From: an uncultured Bacteroidales bacterium
Lineage (GTDB): Bacteria; Bacteroidota; Bacteroidia; Bacteroidales; UBA932
Assembly (NCBI GenBank): GCA_947588835.1
Contig: CANPZS010000001.1
Location: 1-64,000 of the forward strand
DNA length: 64,000 nucleotides
Direction of reading: 5' to 3'
This document shows positions 43,289 through 52,118 of the stretch, in pieces. How positions within the stretch are numbered: position 1 is the stretch's first letter; each line of letters opens with the position of its first letter. Below the pieces are notes generated by a model. That model saw only the letters and a list, made by a program, of their open reading frames with translations, searched no databases and had not been told where the DNA came from. The position numbers and the translations under genes were made by a program.

Positions 43289-43322
43289 TCCGACGGTTGA
43301 AATATATATAAACTCAATAATA

Positions 43323-44015
43323 ATGAACAAGCTTGTCAAAACTATCACCGAAATCCTGTTGTTGGCGGTAGCGGTCCTTTTGGTGGTGCTGATCGTACGC
43401 AGCATTCAGGAACCCGTCAAATTCAACAAGGAAAAAGCTGCCAGGGAGCAGGTGGCGATACAGCGCCTGAAGGATCTCCGTGATCTTGAGGTGGCTTACA
43501 AGAGTGCCAACAATCATTTTTCCGACAACATCGACACCCTCAAGGCTTTCTATCAGGAGGGCAGTCTCGAGGTGGTTCTTCAGATCGGTTCGCAGGACGA
43601 CTCTCTGGCCGTTGCCAGGACTGCGGAGCTCAAGAAAAAGAACAAGAAGCTCACCAATGAGGATCTGTACGAACTTTACAAGAAGGGCGACACCGAGCTG
43701 GTATTCTCCATCAGCACGGAAGTTCCGGTAAGGGACACCTTGTTCAAGAACAGGCCCGACTTCTCGATTGATTCTCTCGGGTACATACCTTTCTCCGGAG
43801 GCGAGAAGGTCCAGATCGAAGCCATCGTCAAGAAAGTTTCCGGCGTGGACGTTCCGCTTTTCGAGGCGAGGGTTCCTTACAAGGCCCTGCTGAAAGGCAT
43901 GGACAATCAGCTCCGCATCAATCTTGACGCCGAAAGGGAAAACCAGAACCGCTACGAGGGTCTTCAGGTAGGCAGCGTCAGCGCTCCCAACAACAATGCC
44001 GGCAACTGGGAGTAG
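43323..44015 (+). CDS. membrane-anchored coiled-coil-like protein, unknown function
   Basis: This 230-residue protein has a single N-terminal membrane helix (about residues 8-27) and then a charged, partly helical region (residues 33-115, RLKDLRDLEVAYKSANNHF) and a compact C-terminal part (FSIDSLGYIPFSGGEKVQIEA). I recognise it only as a protein conserved among Bacteroidales; no catalytic motif is visible. It leads a three-gene run with DUF3822 and rsmD (7-nt and 1-nt gaps). Topology would place the bulk in the periplasm or cytoplasm; the sequence does not decide. Confidence 0.75.
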   Translation: MNKLVKTITEILLLAVAVLLVVLIVRSIQEPVKFNKEKAAREQVAIQRLKDLRDLEVAYKSANNHFSDNIDTLKAFYQEGSLEVVLQIGSQDDSLAVARTAELKKKNKKLTNEDLYELYKKGDTELVFSISTEVPVRDTLFKNRPDFSIDSLGYIPFSGGEKVQIEAIVKKVSGVDVPLFEARVPYKALLKGMDNQLRINLDAERENQNRYEGLQVGSVSAPNNNAGNWE

Positions 44016-44022
44016 TTCTCCT

Positions 44023-44712
44023 ATGTTCGGCTACGATTCAGAGACAAACGGAATATCCATTCAAGTATCCTTGGGTGGATATTCTTTTAGAGTGGGCGAA
44101 GGAAAGGAAATACGCCGTTCCGGCTGGCTCGACCATGAAAAACTTTTCACCGCGCCCGAATTCCACAGGAGCTATGACCGTGTGGAAATCTCCCTGCTGA
44201 CGCCCAAGACGGCCCTGATTCCGGAGGAATTCTTTTCGGCCTCCACTGCAAGGGAGTCCCTCGCCGACGTGGTGCCGCTGAGGGACGATGACAGGGTGGG
44301 GTATATGAGGGTCCCGGATTACGGTGCCGTGCTGCTGTTTTCCACGTCCATCGATGAGACATTTTCCAAGGTGGTAGCCCGTACGGTCATGAAGTCGGAC
44401 GGTTCGGCCGTGCCCATCGTTCCTGAGACGTATTATCTGCTAAGGGACGTCGCCGGCATAGGGGAGTACAACAAGATAATGGCTTCGTATGCGGACGGGT
44501 GGCTTTATCTGGCCATAGCCCAGGGGGACAGGCTCAGCCTGTGCAATGTGTTCCCGGCCGTGGATTTCACCACCGCGGAGTATTTTATCTTTCTCGTCAT
44601 GAAGAGCCTTCAGATGAATCCGGAGGTGTCCTCGGTCTTTTTCAGGACCCCGCTGTCGATGGAGGAAGAATTGTCTCTTTACAGGTATTTCAAGGCAGTG
44701 GAGCGCGTCTGA
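44023..44712 (+). CDS. DUF3822 family protein
   Basis: This 229-residue protein fits DUF3822, a Bacteroidetes family with an ASKHA-like fold and no assigned function. Landmarks are GISIQVSLGGYSFRV at the start, VEISLLTPKTALIPEEFF, and the C-terminal DFTTAEYFIFLVMKSLQMNP. DUF3822 next to rsmD is the arrangement I recall in this phylum. The ATG at 44023 is chosen as the start because it opens the conserved N-terminus; an in-frame codon 27 bases upstream would overlap the previous gene. Confidence 0.82.
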   Translation: MFGYDSETNGISIQVSLGGYSFRVGEGKEIRRSGWLDHEKLFTAPEFHRSYDRVEISLLTPKTALIPEEFFSASTARESLADVVPLRDDDRVGYMRVPDYGAVLLFSTSIDETFSKVVARTVMKSDGSAVPIVPETYYLLRDVAGIGEYNKIMASYADGWLYLAIAQGDRLSLCNVFPAVDFTTAEYFIFLVMKSLQMNPEVSSVFFRTPLSMEEELSLYRYFKAVERV

Positions 44713-44713
44713 C

Positions 44714-45250
44714 ATGCGTATAATTGCAGGAAAGCTCAGGGGGACTTCCATCAATCCTCCGGCATGGTACAAGGCCCGTCCCACCACCGATTTCGCCAAG
44801 GAGGGGCTTTTCAACGTGCTCGACAACGAATATGATTTCGAGGGGCTCAAGGTCCTCGACCTTTTCGGCGGCACGGGAGCCATATCCTTCGAGTTCGCTT
44901 CACGCGGGGCCTCGCGCGTCTATTCCGTGGAAATGTCTAAGGAGAACGCCGCTTTCATACGCCGGGAAGCCGGACGCCTCGGCCTCGGCAATGTGACGGC
45001 GGTGCGGGACAACGTGTTCGATTTCCTCGGGATATGCCGGGAAAAATTCGACATAGTGTTCGCCGATCCCCCGTATGACCTTGAAGGGCTCGACAGTATA
45101 CCGGATAAAGTATTTTCGGAAGACTTGACATATCCGGGATGCTATTTCATTCTGGAGCATCCAGGAAAGTATTCCTTTGCGGACCACAGGTATTTTGTAA
45201 AGGAAAAGACGTACGGCAGGGTGCATTTCAGCTTTTTCGCAAAGCCGTGA
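44714..45250 (+). CDS. rsmD: 16S rRNA m2G966 methyltransferase RsmD
   Basis: This 178-residue class I methyltransferase starts MRIIAGKLRG with the family's RPTTDFAKEGLFNVL, the SAM-binding motif VLDLFGGTGAISFEFASRG, and the catalytic FADPPYDL (N/D-PPY type). It methylates G966 of 16S rRNA during ribosome assembly. It lies 1 nt after the DUF3822 stop, and convergent to the HerA-like gene (3 nt between stops). Confidence 0.93.
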   Translation: MRIIAGKLRGTSINPPAWYKARPTTDFAKEGLFNVLDNEYDFEGLKVLDLFGGTGAISFEFASRGASRVYSVEMSKENAAFIRREAGRLGLGNVTAVRDNVFDFLGICREKFDIVFADPPYDLEGLDSIPDKVFSEDLTYPGCYFILEHPGKYSFADHRYFVKEKTYGRVHFSFFAKP

Positions 45251-45253
45251 CCG

Positions 45254-46774
45254 TCATTTGAGCAGGTTGCCGAGAATGCCGCGCGACAATTCCCTCGTAA
45301 GCGTCCTCGTGGCCGCGCCGGCCGCTTTTTTCGTGGTCTTTCCTTTTATGTTTTTCACAACCTTGTTGCTTACGTCGGCCGCCAGGGTGGCGGTGACCGC
45401 AGTCAGCACGGATTTGAAGATTTTGCCGCCAAGTCCTTTCCCGCCGGATTCCTTTTTCCTTTCTTCCTTCTTCTCAGTCTTTTCCTGCTCCTGCGATTGC
45501 CTGAGCAATACTTCAAAGGCGCTTTCACGGTCTACGGCTTTGTCGTAGCGTCCGTACAGCCGGGACTTTTTAATGGTTTCCTCGCGCTCGGAGGCGCTGA
45601 CCGCCCCTATACGGCTCAGCGGGAACACGATTTTCGCCCTTTCCACCATGGCAGGCGCGCCTTTTTCGTCCAAAAGCGATACGAGCGCTTCGCCGGTTTC
45701 GAGATTCATGATGGCGTCCGCCGTATCGAAGGCGGGATTCGGCCTGAAGGTCTGGGCCGCCGTCTTCACCGCTTTCTGGTCTTTCGGGGTATATGCCCTG
45801 AGAGCATGCTGGACGCGGTTGCCGAGCTGGCCCAAAATGTCTTCAGGAATGTCCGAAGGGCTCTGGGTAACGAAATATATGCCGACGCCCTTGCTCCGTA
45901 TGAGGCGTATTACCTGCTCTATCTTGCCTGTGAGCGCTTTTGACGTGCCCTCGAACAGCATGTGGGCCTCGTCGAAGAAGAACACCAGCTTGGGCAGGTC
46001 CATGTCTCCGACTTCGGGAAGTGTGTCGTAAAGCTCTGACAGAAGCCACAGCAGGAAGGTGGAATAAAGTTTGGGCCGCAGCATCAGCTTGTCGGCCGCG
46101 AGCACGTTCATCACGCCCTTTCCTCCTTCGTATTGCAGCAGGTCGTAGATGTCGAATGACGGCTCCCCGAAAAATTTGTCGGCTCCCTGGTTCTCAAGCG
46201 CGAGCAGGGCCCTTTGGACAGCTCCCACGGTGGCCGAGGATATGTTGCCGTAGGCCGTGGTGAATTCCGCGGCGTTTTTGGCCACGAAGTCGAGCATCAT
46301 CCTCAGGTCTTTCATGTCTATGAGCAGCAGACCCTTTTCATCGGCTATGCGGAAGACGATGTTGAGCACTCCGGTCTGTGTTTCGTTGAGTTCGAGCAGG
46401 CGTCCGAGCAGCTCCGGGCCCATTTCGGACACCGTGCTCCTCATGGGATGGCCCTGTTCGCCGAAGACGTCGAAAAAGCGTACCGGACACGGCTGGAATT
46501 CGGGGGCCGTGAGCCCGAATTCCGGCAGTCTCTTTTCGATGAATCCCGAGAGGCTGCCGGGACGGCTTATGCCCGACAGGTCTCCTTTCATGTCCGCCAT
46601 GAAGCATGGCACTCCGGCCTGGCAGAACGTTTCTGCCATCACCTGCAGCGTCACTGTCTTTCCGGTGCCGGTCGCTCCGGCTATGAGTCCGTGGCGGTTG
46701 GCCATTTTACCGCAGATGCTTATCGGACCTCCGTCCGAATGGGCTATGTACAGGCCTCTTTCCTTGTCGAGCAT
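45254..46774 (-). CDS. HerA-like ATPase (DUF853/YjgR type)
   Basis: This 506-residue P-loop ATPase has Walker A GATGTGKT at residues 33-40, the MADMKGDLSG motif, Walker B LVFFFDEAHMLF near residue 253, and IYFVTQSPSDIPEDIL. The C-terminal 80 residues are a lysine-rich linker (EKTEKKEERKKE) and a GGKIFKSVL-type tail. It belongs to the HerA/FtsK superfamily, DUF853 branch, whose role is undefined. It follows the CoA-transferase gene by 16 nt. A DNA-pumping function is plausible but not shown. Confidence 0.85.
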   Translation of the reverse strand: MLDKERGLYIAHSDGGPISICGKMANRHGLIAGATGTGKTVTLQVMAETFCQAGVPCFMADMKGDLSGISRPGSLSGFIEKRLPEFGLTAPEFQPCPVRFFDVFGEQGHPMRSTVSEMGPELLGRLLELNETQTGVLNIVFRIADEKGLLLIDMKDLRMMLDFVAKNAAEFTTAYGNISSATVGAVQRALLALENQGADKFFGEPSFDIYDLLQYEGGKGVMNVLAADKLMLRPKLYSTFLLWLLSELYDTLPEVGDMDLPKLVFFFDEAHMLFEGTSKALTGKIEQVIRLIRSKGVGIYFVTQSPSDIPEDILGQLGNRVQHALRAYTPKDQKAVKTAAQTFRPNPAFDTADAIMNLETGEALVSLLDEKGAPAMVERAKIVFPLSRIGAVSASEREETIKKSRLYGRYDKAVDRESAFEVLLRQSQEQEKTEKKEERKKESGGKGLGGKIFKSVLTAVTATLAADVSNKVVKNIKGKTTKKAAGAATRTLTRELSRGILGNLLK

Positions 46775-46790
46775 ATTGTATGGGTATTTG

Positions 46791-48092
46791 TCAGATTTTC
46801 ACAGTGTAGATGTGCGGTCCGAAGCGTTCGAATGCGGCCTTGTCGAGCATTTCGCGGTCGTCCGGGTGCGCTATGCCTATCATGAGCCTGGCCCTTTCCT
46901 GCAGCGATCTGCCCGTGAGGTCTACGGCTCCGTATTCCGTTACGATCCAGTGGGCGTCGGCCCTCGGCGTCACCACTCCGGCCCCGGAATTCAGGACGGG
47001 CACTATCTTGTTCTTTCCCTTGTTGGTGCGGGATGCGAAGGCAGTTATGGATTTGCCCCCTTCGGACATGGTGGCGCCCCTCACGAAGTCCAGCTGGCCC
47101 CCGGTGCCGGAGAAAAAGCGGGTACCGATGCTGTCGGCGCATATCTGTCCCGTGAAGTCCACTTCCGTGGCCGAGTTGATTGCCATGGTATTCGGGTTGC
47201 GGGATATTGTCCACGGGTCGTTGGTGTATTTGATGTCTTTCATCAGCACGTCCGGGTTGTGGTCGATGAAATCGTACACTTCTTTGGAGCCGAGCAGGAA
47301 CGACGCCACCACTTTTCCGCGGTCGAGCGCTTTGCACGAACCGTTTACAACGCCCTTTTCTATGAGCTTCAATATGCCGTCGGCGAACATTTCGGTATGG
47401 ATGCCTATGTTTTTGTGGTTCGCCAGCTCGGCCGCGAGGGCGTTCGGCAGCGCGCCGATGCCCATCTGTATGCAGGCTCCGTCGGGAACGAGCGCGGCGC
47501 AGTTGCGGCCTATGATCTTCTCCGTTTCGGTGGGTTCGGCGAATTCTTTCGTCACGAGCGGCGTGTCGTCTTCCACAAGGCAGTCGAAACGGTCTATGTC
47601 GACGAGGTCTCCGTATGCGAACGGGACATTCCTGTTGACGACGGCAATGGCTTTTCTGGCCACTTCAAGGGCGGCTATGGTGCAGTCGACCGAAGTGCCG
47701 AGCGACACCTTGCCGTTCTCGTCCGGCAGCGACACCTGCACCATGGCCACGTCGCAGGGCAATATGCCGCAGCGGTACAGTCTCTGCGACTCTCCGAGGT
47801 GGACAGGCACATAGTCCGCATAGCCCGAATTGACGTTGGGCCTTATGTTGGAGCCGATGAAAAATCCCTGGTCGAAGAAGATGCCGCTGTATCTGGGATC
47901 GCTGTACGGCGCAGGGCCTTCGGTATGGAAATGATGGAAATGCAGATCGCGGAGTTCTCCTGCGTCCGCCCTGCGGCACAATGCCTCGATCAATATCTGC
48001 GGAACGCTTGCGACACTGCTTAAGTGTATGCGGTCTCCGGTCTTTACGAGCTTTACGGCATCGTCGGCGGAGACGAAATGAATGTGTTTCAT
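46791..48092 (-). CDS. acetyl-CoA hydrolase/CoA-transferase family protein
   Basis: This 433-residue protein belongs to the Cat1/Cat2-type CoA-transferases. It has IHLSSVASVPQILIEALCRRA at the N-terminus, IQMGIGALPNALAAEL, the catalytic glutamate in IGIHTEMFADG, and the C-terminal SGTGGQLDFVRGA, IVTEYGAVDLTG block. It likely moves CoA between acetate and butyrate, 4-hydroxybutyrate or succinate; the donor cannot be read. The start at 48092 (MKHIHFVSADD) is preferred to one ten codons upstream. With ackA and the Ptb-type gene it suggests acyl-CoA fermentation. Confidence 0.9.
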   Translation of the reverse strand: MKHIHFVSADDAVKLVKTGDRIHLSSVASVPQILIEALCRRADAGELRDLHFHHFHTEGPAPYSDPRYSGIFFDQGFFIGSNIRPNVNSGYADYVPVHLGESQRLYRCGILPCDVAMVQVSLPDENGKVSLGTSVDCTIAALEVARKAIAVVNRNVPFAYGDLVDIDRFDCLVEDDTPLVTKEFAEPTETEKIIGRNCAALVPDGACIQMGIGALPNALAAELANHKNIGIHTEMFADGILKLIEKGVVNGSCKALDRGKVVASFLLGSKEVYDFIDHNPDVLMKDIKYTNDPWTISRNPNTMAINSATEVDFTGQICADSIGTRFFSGTGGQLDFVRGATMSEGGKSITAFASRTNKGKNKIVPVLNSGAGVVTPRADAHWIVTEYGAVDLTGRSLQERARLMIGIAHPDDREMLDKAAFERFGPHIYTVKI

Positions 48093-48119
48093 AAAAAATA
48101 CTTGAGGAATGAATTCCTG

Positions 48120-48127
48120 CAAAGATA
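48120..48127 (-). promoter_or_regulatory. -7 box of the CoA-transferase gene
   Basis: On the minus strand TATCTTTG matches TAnnTTTG, 28 bases before the ATG at 48092. No clear -33 TTTG. Confidence 0.45.
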
Positions 48128-48141
48128 ATAGAATTTCTTAG

Positions 48142-48149
48142 TATATTTG
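48142..48149 (+). promoter_or_regulatory. -7 box of mazG
   Basis: TATATTTG is an exact -7 box, 38 bases before the ATG at 48187. It faces away from the -7 box of the CoA-transferase gene 15 bases to the left, a compact divergent promoter region. Confidence 0.5.
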
Positions 48150-48186
48150 CATTGGGCTGCGTCCCGCATCTGTAACGCGATGAATC

Positions 48187-49008
48187 ATGAATGACAAGAG
48201 AGAAGAAAAGCTCCTGCAGATAGGCAGGCTGCTCGACATAATGGACAGGCTCAGGGAGGAATGTCCGTGGAACGGCGCCCAGACCAACGAGTCGCTGCGC
48301 ACCATGACCATAGAGGAAGTGTATGAACTTAGCGACGCCATTCTGCGCAAGGACGACAATGATATCGAAAAAGAACTTGGGGACGTGCTGCTGCACGTCA
48401 TTTTCTATTCAAGGATAGCCGAAGAGGAAGGGCGTTTCGACATCGCCGGCGTGGCGCGGCGCGAATGCGAAAAGATGATCTACCGACACCCCCATGTCTT
48501 TTCGGACACGAAGGTCAAGGATGCCGGACAGGTCTCCGAGAACTGGGAGATGCTGAAGACGAAGGAGAAGGGAGGCAACAGGAGGATACTCTCAGGCGTG
48601 CCGGACGGGCTTCCGCCGCTGCTGAAGGCGTATGCCATGCAGGACAAGGCCCGTGGAGTGGGTTTTGACTGGGAGGAGAAATCCGATGTGTGGGACAAGG
48701 TAAAGGAGGAGCTCGGAGAGCTTATGGACGAGTTCAATGCCGCGGAAAAGGCTTCGGACGATGCCGGAAAGGCTGCCGCGCATGACCGTGCCGAGGAGGA
48801 GCTCGGGGATTTCATATTCTCCGTGGTCAATGCGGCCAGGCTTTACGGACTTAATCCAGATACGGCCCTCAACAGGAGCTGCGCCAAATTCAGGCGCCGT
48901 TTCACGTATCTTGAGGAGCAGACCATACGCCGTGGCCGCATGCTTGCCGACATGACCCTCGAAGAAATGGACGCCGTCTGGGACGAGGCCAAGGCAAAGG
49001 GGCTATGA
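48187..49008 (+). CDS. mazG: nucleoside triphosphate pyrophosphohydrolase MazG
   Basis: This 273-residue protein has two MazG domains. The N-terminal one has CPWNGAQTNESLRTMTIEEVYELSDAI and EKELGDVLLHVIFYSRIA in meaning, with the EExxE and ELGDxL metal-binding clusters; the C-terminal one repeats with VKEELGELMDEFNAA and EEELGDFIFSVVNAARL. It hydrolyses (d)NTPs to monophosphate and pyrophosphate, cleaning non-canonical nucleotides and affecting ppGpp. It overlaps tcdA by 4 nt. Confidence 0.93.
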   Translation: MNDKREEKLLQIGRLLDIMDRLREECPWNGAQTNESLRTMTIEEVYELSDAILRKDDNDIEKELGDVLLHVIFYSRIAEEEGRFDIAGVARRECEKMIYRHPHVFSDTKVKDAGQVSENWEMLKTKEKGGNRRILSGVPDGLPPLLKAYAMQDKARGVGFDWEEKSDVWDKVKEELGELMDEFNAAEKASDDAGKAAAHDRAEEELGDFIFSVVNAARLYGLNPDTALNRSCAKFRRRFTYLEEQTIRRGRMLADMTLEEMDAVWDEAKAKGL

Positions 49009-49784
49009 CGGAGGCGTGGAAAGCCCGGACCGGGATGCTGATAGGGGACGGCGGCATGGAAAAGCTGCGCGCCTCCACGGTGGCCGTCGTCGGCATCGGG
49101 GGCGTAGGGGCGTATGCGGCCGAAATGATTGTCAGGGCCGGCGTCGGCCATATGGTGATAGTGGACAGCGACACCGTTTCCGAATCGAACATAAACCGTC
49201 AGCTGCCGGCCCTACATTCCACCGTAGGCCGGCTCAAGACCGAAGTGCTGGCGGAGAGGCTCACCGATATAAGTCCAGGGCTGGATCTGACAGTCGTCCC
49301 GGAATACCTTCTTGCCGATTCCGTGTCCCCGGAGTCCGGACTTCTGTCCGAAAGGACCGCCATGCCGGAGCACGCCCGCAAGGCGGAAGACATCCTGGGC
49401 GGTTTTGACCTCGATTTCGTCGTGGACGCCATCGATACGCTGAGCCCGAAGATTTCGCTGATCGAATATTGTCTTGGCCGCGGCATACCGCTCGTCTCAT
49501 CCATGGGCGCGGGAGCCAAATACGATGTTACGAAAGTGCGCATAACGGACATTTCTGAATCATTCCGGTGCCCTCTCGCCTTCATGGTGCGCAAGAAACT
49601 GCATAAGAAAGGCATACGGACAGGATTCAAGGCCGTTTTTTCGGAAGAGGCGCCTGACGAAAGGGCCATAGTGCCGGACGAGGGGGCCAACAAGAGGTCC
49701 ATAGTGGGGACGATATCCTATCTCCCCGCCGTGTTCGGCTGCGCCTGCGCCCAGGCGGCCATCGGGCATCTGCTCGGAAAATAA
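49005..49784 (+). CDS. tcdA: tRNA threonylcarbamoyladenosine dehydratase
   Basis: This 259-residue E1/ThiF-like ATPase has the nucleotide-binding VGIGGVGAYAAEMIVRAGVG in its first third, VDSDTVSESNINRQL (adenylation Asp and Arg), VVDAIDTLSPKISLI and a conserved SSMGAGAKYD. TcdA (CsdL) cyclises t6A37 to ct6A in tRNA with ATP. The two Cys usually quoted for persulfide handling are not required. It sits 22 nt before the alpha-galactosidase gene. Confidence 0.9.
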   Translation: MTEAWKARTGMLIGDGGMEKLRASTVAVVGIGGVGAYAAEMIVRAGVGHMVIVDSDTVSESNINRQLPALHSTVGRLKTEVLAERLTDISPGLDLTVVPEYLLADSVSPESGLLSERTAMPEHARKAEDILGGFDLDFVVDAIDTLSPKISLIEYCLGRGIPLVSSMGAGAKYDVTKVRITDISESFRCPLAFMVRKKLHKKGIRTGFKAVFSEEAPDERAIVPDEGANKRSIVGTISYLPAVFGCACAQAAIGHLLGK

Positions 49785-49806
49785 TTCCATTGAAAACCAT
49801 ACCATC

Positions 49807-52017
49807 ATGAAAAGAGCTGCAACGATCTTTATGTTCATACTTCTGTCCGCCGGCGTTTTCGCCCAGGTGCGGACTGACGGCCCCGTAGTGGCAATCGATA
49901 CCAAGGGCATGACGGTCCTTTTGGAGGCACGCGGCGGGGAGCCGCTGCGCTACCTTTATATAGGGGAGAGGCTTGATTCGGCCGATGTCGGCGCCGTGCC
50001 GGCCGCCGGCGCCATACGGATGGATGCATATCCGGCATACGGGCAGGGCAATATACGGTCCGACGCGCTTGCGGTGACCCATTGGGACGGGAACATGAGC
50101 ACGGAAATGGCCGTGAGCTCAGTCTCCATAGAAAATTCCGAAGACGCTTCGACGGCATGCATACTGTTGAAGGACAGGATATACGACTTCTATGTGAAAG
50201 TCTTCTACAAGGCATTCCTGGATGCGGACATGGTGGAGACGTGGACGGAACTGACTTCGCTGGAAAAGAAGCCCGTGCTGCTTCGGCGCTTCGATTCCGC
50301 TTTCCTGCCGCTCAGGACGGGAAACGTATGGGCTTCCCATCTATATGGTTCATGGGCCAATGAAGGCCGCCTCGTCCAGGAGCCCCTTGAAAGGGGAACG
50401 CTGCTTATAGAGAACAAGGACGGCGTCCGGAATTCGCAGACCTCGCATTCGGAGATAATGTTTTCCCTTGACGGAAAGCCTCTTGAAAATGCCGGAACCG
50501 TGCTCGGCGCCGCCCTTTGCTACAGCGGCAATTTCCGTCTCGAAGTGGTTACTGACGATTCGGACTATCACAAGTTCTATGCGGGGATATGCCCGGACAA
50601 CAGTTCAGTCAGCCTCGGCAGGGGAGAGTCGTTCCGGACTCCGGAGCTGGCCTTTACCGTCAGCGGCGAAGGACTCGGAGGCGCGTCGCGCAATTTCCAT
50701 GACTGGGCCCGCGCCCACAGGCTCGCCCACGGAGACAGGGAGCGCAAGATACTTCTCAACAGCTGGGAAGGCGTGTATTTCGATGTGAATGAGAGCGGCA
50801 TGGCGGAAATGATGTCCGAAATCGCAGGCATGGGCGGAGAACTGTTCGTGATGGACGACGGCTGGTTCGGGGAAAAGTATCCCAGAGTCAGGGACCGCAG
50901 CTCTCTCGGGGACTGGAAAGTGGACAGGAACAAACTCCCCCACGGCCTCGGGTGGCTCGTGGACGAGGCGGACCGGAACGGAATCGGCTTCGGAATATGG
51001 ATAGAGCCGGAGATGACGAATACGGTGTCGGAACTGTACGAAGCCCATCCAGACTGGATAATAAACGCTCCCGGCCGGGATGTGGTGCAGGGCAGGGGCG
51101 GTACGCAGGCTGTGCTTGATCTGGGCAATCCCGCGGTGCAGGACTATGTATTCGGCATAGTGGACGGTCTGATGAAAGAGTGTCCGGGCATAGACTATAT
51201 AAAATGGGATGCCAATATGTCCGTTTCAAGCCATGGCAGCTCCTGGCTTCCTGCGGACAGGCAGTCGGAACTCAACATACGATATCATCAGGGTTTCGCC
51301 GCCGTGTGCGAACGGATACGCGCCGCATATCCCGACATTACGATCCAGGCCTGCGCCAGCGGGGGAGGACGTGCCAACTACGGGGTCCTTCCATGGTTCG
51401 ACGAATTCTGGGTGAGCGACAATACGGATGCGCTTCAGCGCATATATATGCAGTGGGGGACTTCTTATTTCTTTCCTGCGATCGCCATGGCGTCGCATAT
51501 AAGCGCCGTTCCCAATCATACCGTGGGCCGCGTCACTCCGCTTAAGTTCCGCATCGACGTGGCCATGGGCGGACGTCTCGGCCTGGAGCTCCAGCCGCGC
51601 GACATGACGGACGCCGAAAAGATGCAGTGCAGGCAGGCCATCGCCGACTACAAGAAAGTCCGTCCCGTCGTGCAGTTCGGTGACCTTTACCGTCTGGTTT
51701 CGCCTTATGACGGCCTCGGCGTAGCTTCGCTGATGTATTGCTCCAAAGACAAGTCCCAGGCCGTTTTCTATTGGTACAGGACGGAAAATTTCTACGACAG
51801 CCATTTGCCGAGAGTGAAGATGGCCGGGCTCGATCCGGACAGGATGTATACGGTGTATGAACTTGACAGGATCGGTGAATCCGCCCTGCCTTTCGAGGGC
51901 CGGAGCTTCAGCGGAGCGTTCCTGATGTCCTCCGGGCTTGAAATGCCGGGAGGCTTTTCCGGCAGGCTTGGAGGATATTCCAGCCGCGTGCTTCATCTTG
52001 TGGCTGAGCCGCGTTAG
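49807..52017 (+). CDS. GH36 alpha-galactosidase, secreted
   Basis: This 736-residue protein has a signal peptide (RAATIFMFILLSAGVFAQ, residues 3-20), a beta-rich N-terminal domain and the GH36 TIM barrel. The nucleophile is D468 in YIKWDANMS, and the acid/base D538 in WVSDNTDALQRI; the substrate-binding CASGGGRANYG precedes the latter. It removes terminal alpha-1,6-galactose from raffinose-type oligosaccharides or galactomannan in the periplasm or outside. There is no SusC/SusD pair nearby, so it is not in a classical utilisation locus. Confidence 0.93.
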   Translation: MKRAATIFMFILLSAGVFAQVRTDGPVVAIDTKGMTVLLEARGGEPLRYLYIGERLDSADVGAVPAAGAIRMDAYPAYGQGNIRSDALAVTHWDGNMSTEMAVSSVSIENSEDASTACILLKDRIYDFYVKVFYKAFLDADMVETWTELTSLEKKPVLLRRFDSAFLPLRTGNVWASHLYGSWANEGRLVQEPLERGTLLIENKDGVRNSQTSHSEIMFSLDGKPLENAGTVLGAALCYSGNFRLEVVTDDSDYHKFYAGICPDNSSVSLGRGESFRTPELAFTVSGEGLGGASRNFHDWARAHRLAHGDRERKILLNSWEGVYFDVNESGMAEMMSEIAGMGGELFVMDDGWFGEKYPRVRDRSSLGDWKVDRNKLPHGLGWLVDEADRNGIGFGIWIEPEMTNTVSELYEAHPDWIINAPGRDVVQGRGGTQAVLDLGNPAVQDYVFGIVDGLMKECPGIDYIKWDANMSVSSHGSSWLPADRQSELNIRYHQGFAAVCERIRAAYPDITIQACASGGGRANYGVLPWFDEFWVSDNTDALQRIYMQWGTSYFFPAIAMASHISAVPNHTVGRVTPLKFRIDVAMGGRLGLELQPRDMTDAEKMQCRQAIADYKKVRPVVQFGDLYRLVSPYDGLGVASLMYCSKDKSQAVFYWYRTENFYDSHLPRVKMAGLDPDRMYTVYELDRIGESALPFEGRSFSGAFLMSSGLEMPGGFSGRLGGYSSRVLHLVAEPR

Positions 52018-52082
52018 CCGCGTCCCGGCCCGTCCGGACTGCATATTTTGCCGGCTCTTTCCGTCTTAATCTAAATTTTGCG

Positions 52083-52090
52083 TATCTTTG
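52083..52090 (+). promoter_or_regulatory. -7 box of the 52119 gene
   Basis: TATCTTTG is an exact -7 box, 28 bases before the ATG at 52119. A TTTC at 52058-52061, 21 bases upstream, could be a weak -33 element. Confidence 0.5.
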
Positions 52091-52118
52091 CACCTGTTTT
52101 ATATATCGAAACGGCAGA